Shown: positions 11,936 to 13,519 of the stretch, one piece after another | Layout of the letters: every line of letters starts with the position of its first letter | Numbering within the stretch: the first letter of the stretch is position 1 | From: Verrucomicrobia subdivision 3 bacterium UBA7542 | GTDB taxonomy: Bacteria > Verrucomicrobiota > Verrucomicrobiia > Limisphaerales > UBA11358 | Reading direction: 5' to 3' | Assembly: GCA_002479245.1 (NCBI GenBank) | Contig: DLMG01000360.1 | Span: 411-13,929 of the forward strand | DNA length: 13,519 nucleotides | The notes under the pieces: generated by a model | Databases searched by the model: none | What the model saw: the letters and a program-made list of their open reading frames with translations, nothing else | What the model was told of the DNA's origin: nothing | Translations under genes and position numbers: made by a program

Positions 11936-13519
11936 TCAGCCGCCACCGACGCGCGCGACGTCGCGGACGTTTTCCTCGAACGCGGCCATGATGGCTTCGT
12001 CGCCGCTCAAGCCCTGTTCCTTCACTTTCTTCATGGATTCGAGCACGCGCTGGTAGTCCTTCGGCATCACCTTGACGAACTTCGGCACAAGCTGCCGCCA
12101 GTCCGCCAGCACCTTCGCGGCGCGGTCGCTCTTCGTGTAAGCCTGGTGCCGCTGGATCAACTTCCAGATCATCTCGATCTCGTCGGCGTCCTTCAGTTTT
12201 TCCAAACCGACCATTTCCTGGTTGCAATGCGCCGGGAAATCGCCGGCTTCATCCAGCACGTAGGCAATGCCACCGGACATGCCAGCGGCGAAATTGCGTC
12301 CGGTCCGGCCCAGAACAATCACGCGTCCGCCGGTCATGTATTCGCAACCATGATCGCCGATGGCCTCGACGACCGCATTTACGCCGCTGTTGCGCACGCC
12401 GAACCGTTCGCCCGCCATGCCGCACACGAACGCCTCGCCGCTCGTGGCCCCGTAAAAGGCCACGTTGCCGATGATGATGTTTTCCCCGGCGACAAAGGTC
12501 GAACCTGCCGGTGGATAGACGATTATTTTGCCGCCGCTAAGGCCCTTGCCCAAATAATCGTTCGCGTCGCCTTCGAGTTCGAGCGTCATGCCCTTGGGTA
12601 TGAACGCGCCGAAGCTCTGGCCCGCGCTGCCGGTGAACTTGAGATGAATGGTGTCCTCCGGCAGGCCGTTCGGACCCCATTTCTTCGTGACTTCGCTGCC
12701 GGTGATGGTACCGACGACGCGGTGAATGTTGCGGATGGGCAAGTCAGCGTGGACGCGCTCGCCGCGTTCGATGGCCGGCTCGCAGATGTCCAGCAACCGC
12801 GTCACATCGAGCGACTTTTCAATGCCGTGATCCTGGTCAATCTGCCGGTAGCGGATGACCTCCGGCCAGACATCCGGCCGTTGCAAAATGCTCGTGAAGT
12901 CGAGGCCCTTCGCCTTCCAGTGCTCAATCGCCTTCCGCGGGGCCAGCTTGTCCGTGCGGCCGATCATTTCGTTTATGGTCCGGAAGCCGAGTTTGGCCAT
13001 GATTTCGCGCAATTCCGTCGCGATGAACCGCATGAAATTGACCACGTGGTCCGGGCTGCCCGTGAAGAATTTGCGGAGTTGCGGGTCCTGGGTGGCCACA
13101 CCCACCGGGCAGGTGTTCAAATGACACACGCGCATCATCAGGCAGCCAAGCGTGACGAGCGGCGCGGTGGCAAAGCCAAATTCCTCCGCCCCAAGCAGCG
13201 CGGCGACCGCCACGTCGCGGCCCGTCTTGAGCTGGCCGTCGGCCTCGACGTAAATGCGGCTGCGGAGATTGTTGAGCACGAGCGTCTGGTGCGTCTCGGC
13301 CAGGCCGAGCTCCCACGGAATGCCCGAATGCTTGATGGAGGAGAGCGGCGACGCGCCCGTGCCGCCGTCGTAACCGCTGATGAGCACCACGTCAGCGTGC
13401 GCCTTGGCGACACCGGCGGCGACGGTGCCCACGCCGACCTCCGCGACCAGCTTCACGCTCACGCGCGCGTTGCGGTTCGCGTTCTTCAGGTCGTGAATCA
13501 ACTGGGCGAGGTCTTCGAT
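11936..13519 (-). CDS. gltB: Glutamate synthase large subunit, C-terminal part (5' end outside window)
   Basis: The frame is open to the window edge (first visible codons read [11 protein letters not shown]) and stops at TGA 11936-11938; 527 residues are visible of about 1500 expected. The first part is the end of the FMN-binding synthase domain: [28 protein letters not shown], and the 3Fe-4S cluster motif [16 protein letters not shown] (C-x5-C-x4-C). After a linker comes the right-handed beta-helix GXGXG domain ([56 protein letters not shown]). It makes glutamate from glutamine-derived ammonia and 2-oxoglutarate. The N-terminal glutaminase domain is not in the window. The apparent internal start at 13501 is a TTG Leu codon and not the true start. 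Confidence 0.96.
   Translation of the reverse strand: MEDLAQLIHDLKNANRNARVSVKLVAEVGVGTVAAGVAKAHADVVLISGYDGGTGASPLSSIKHSGIPWELGLAETHQTLVLNNLRSRIYVEADGQLKTGRDVAVAALLGAEEFGFATAPLVTLGCLMMRVCHLNTCPVGVATQDPQLRKFFTGSPDHVVNFMRFIATELREIMAKLGFRTINEMIGRTDKLAPRKAIEHWKAKGLDFTSILQRPDVWPEVIRYRQIDQDHGIEKSLDVTRLLDICEPAIERGERVHADLPIRNIHRVVGTITGSEVTKKWGPNGLPEDTIHLKFTGSAGQSFGAFIPKGMTLELEGDANDYLGKGLSGGKIIVYPPAGSTFVAGENIIIGNVAFYGATSGEAFVCGMAGERFGVRNSGVNAVVEAIGDHGCEYMTGGRVIVLGRTGRNFAAGMSGGIAYVLDEAGDFPAHCNQEMVGLEKLKDADEIEMIWKLIQRHQAYTKSDRAAKVLADWRQLVPKFVKVMPKDYQRVLESMKKVKEQGLSGDEAIMAAFEENVRDVARVGGG

Noticed and set aside
13499..13501. TTG at 13499-13501 as the start of gltB
   Set aside because: The frame is open to the window edge with conserved GltB sequence upstream of it ([11 protein letters not shown]), and the missing FMN and glutaminase domains must lie beyond the edge.
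1..13519. CRISPR array, tRNA or rRNA genes, integrase or transposase genes
   Set aside because: No regularly spaced long repeats, no T-loop/acceptor pattern of a tRNA in any gap, and no open frame with DDE, HUH, serine or tyrosine recombinase motifs.

Overview
The window looks like a piece of a GC-rich bacterial chromosome, most likely from Verrucomicrobiota or a related PVC lineage. That placement is an inference from gene style (a secreted M1 peptidase with C-terminal HEAT repeats, small orphan antitoxin-like genes) and from degenerate 7-base and 6-base repeat tracts between genes; no rRNA or marker gene is present to confirm it.

Layout. Position 1-189 is the 3' end of a gene with a methylenetetrahydrofolate-reductase C-terminal (cysteine-rich) domain. 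From about 190 to 5782 lies an AT-richer accessory island. It holds, on the plus strand, a HEPN-domain protein with four predicted zinc ribbons (425-1492). On the minus strand, reading right to left, it holds a tightly overlapped three-gene operon (5467-2560): a nuclease-like effector with an ABC-3C-type C-terminal region, the small middle component 6 (MC6), and a DUF2326 SMC/RecN-like ATPase. A membrane-anchored NERD nuclease-like protein (2514-1618) follows 45 bases downstream. This is an ABC-three-component (ABC-3C) conflict/defence cassette with a NERD gene as a possible fourth member. A 134-bp, roughly 92% identical copy of the 3' end of the NERD gene lies on the far side of the operon (5649-5782), in the same orientation, and sits between heptad-repeat tracts.

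From 5974 to 8646 is a GC-rich secreted M1 metallo-aminopeptidase. From 8655 to about 10240 is a decayed accessory patch: a solitary AbrB-like antitoxin with an operator-like palindrome in front of it, a cluster of small repeats including a perfect 36-bp palindrome, a DUF2283 antitoxin gene, a 5'-truncated toxin-like remnant directly upstream of it, and a truncated gene for a secreted protein. The patch is bracketed by two same-orientation GAGRAC hexamer tracts.

The right end is the glutamate synthase locus on the minus strand: gltB (large subunit, C-terminal part, running off the window) and gltD (small subunit). They are separated by 202 bases containing two oppositely oriented arms of eight phased heptads each.

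Functionally, the conserved genes serve one-carbon metabolism, peptide degradation and nitrogen assimilation. The accessory genes are plausible anti-phage or anti-plasmid components: an ATPase sensor, an adaptor, a nuclease-like effector, a membrane NERD protein and a HEPN RNase-like protein. ABC-3C systems are known as a class; the combination here, the altered effector motif and the duplicated NERD tail are the parts that deserve attention.
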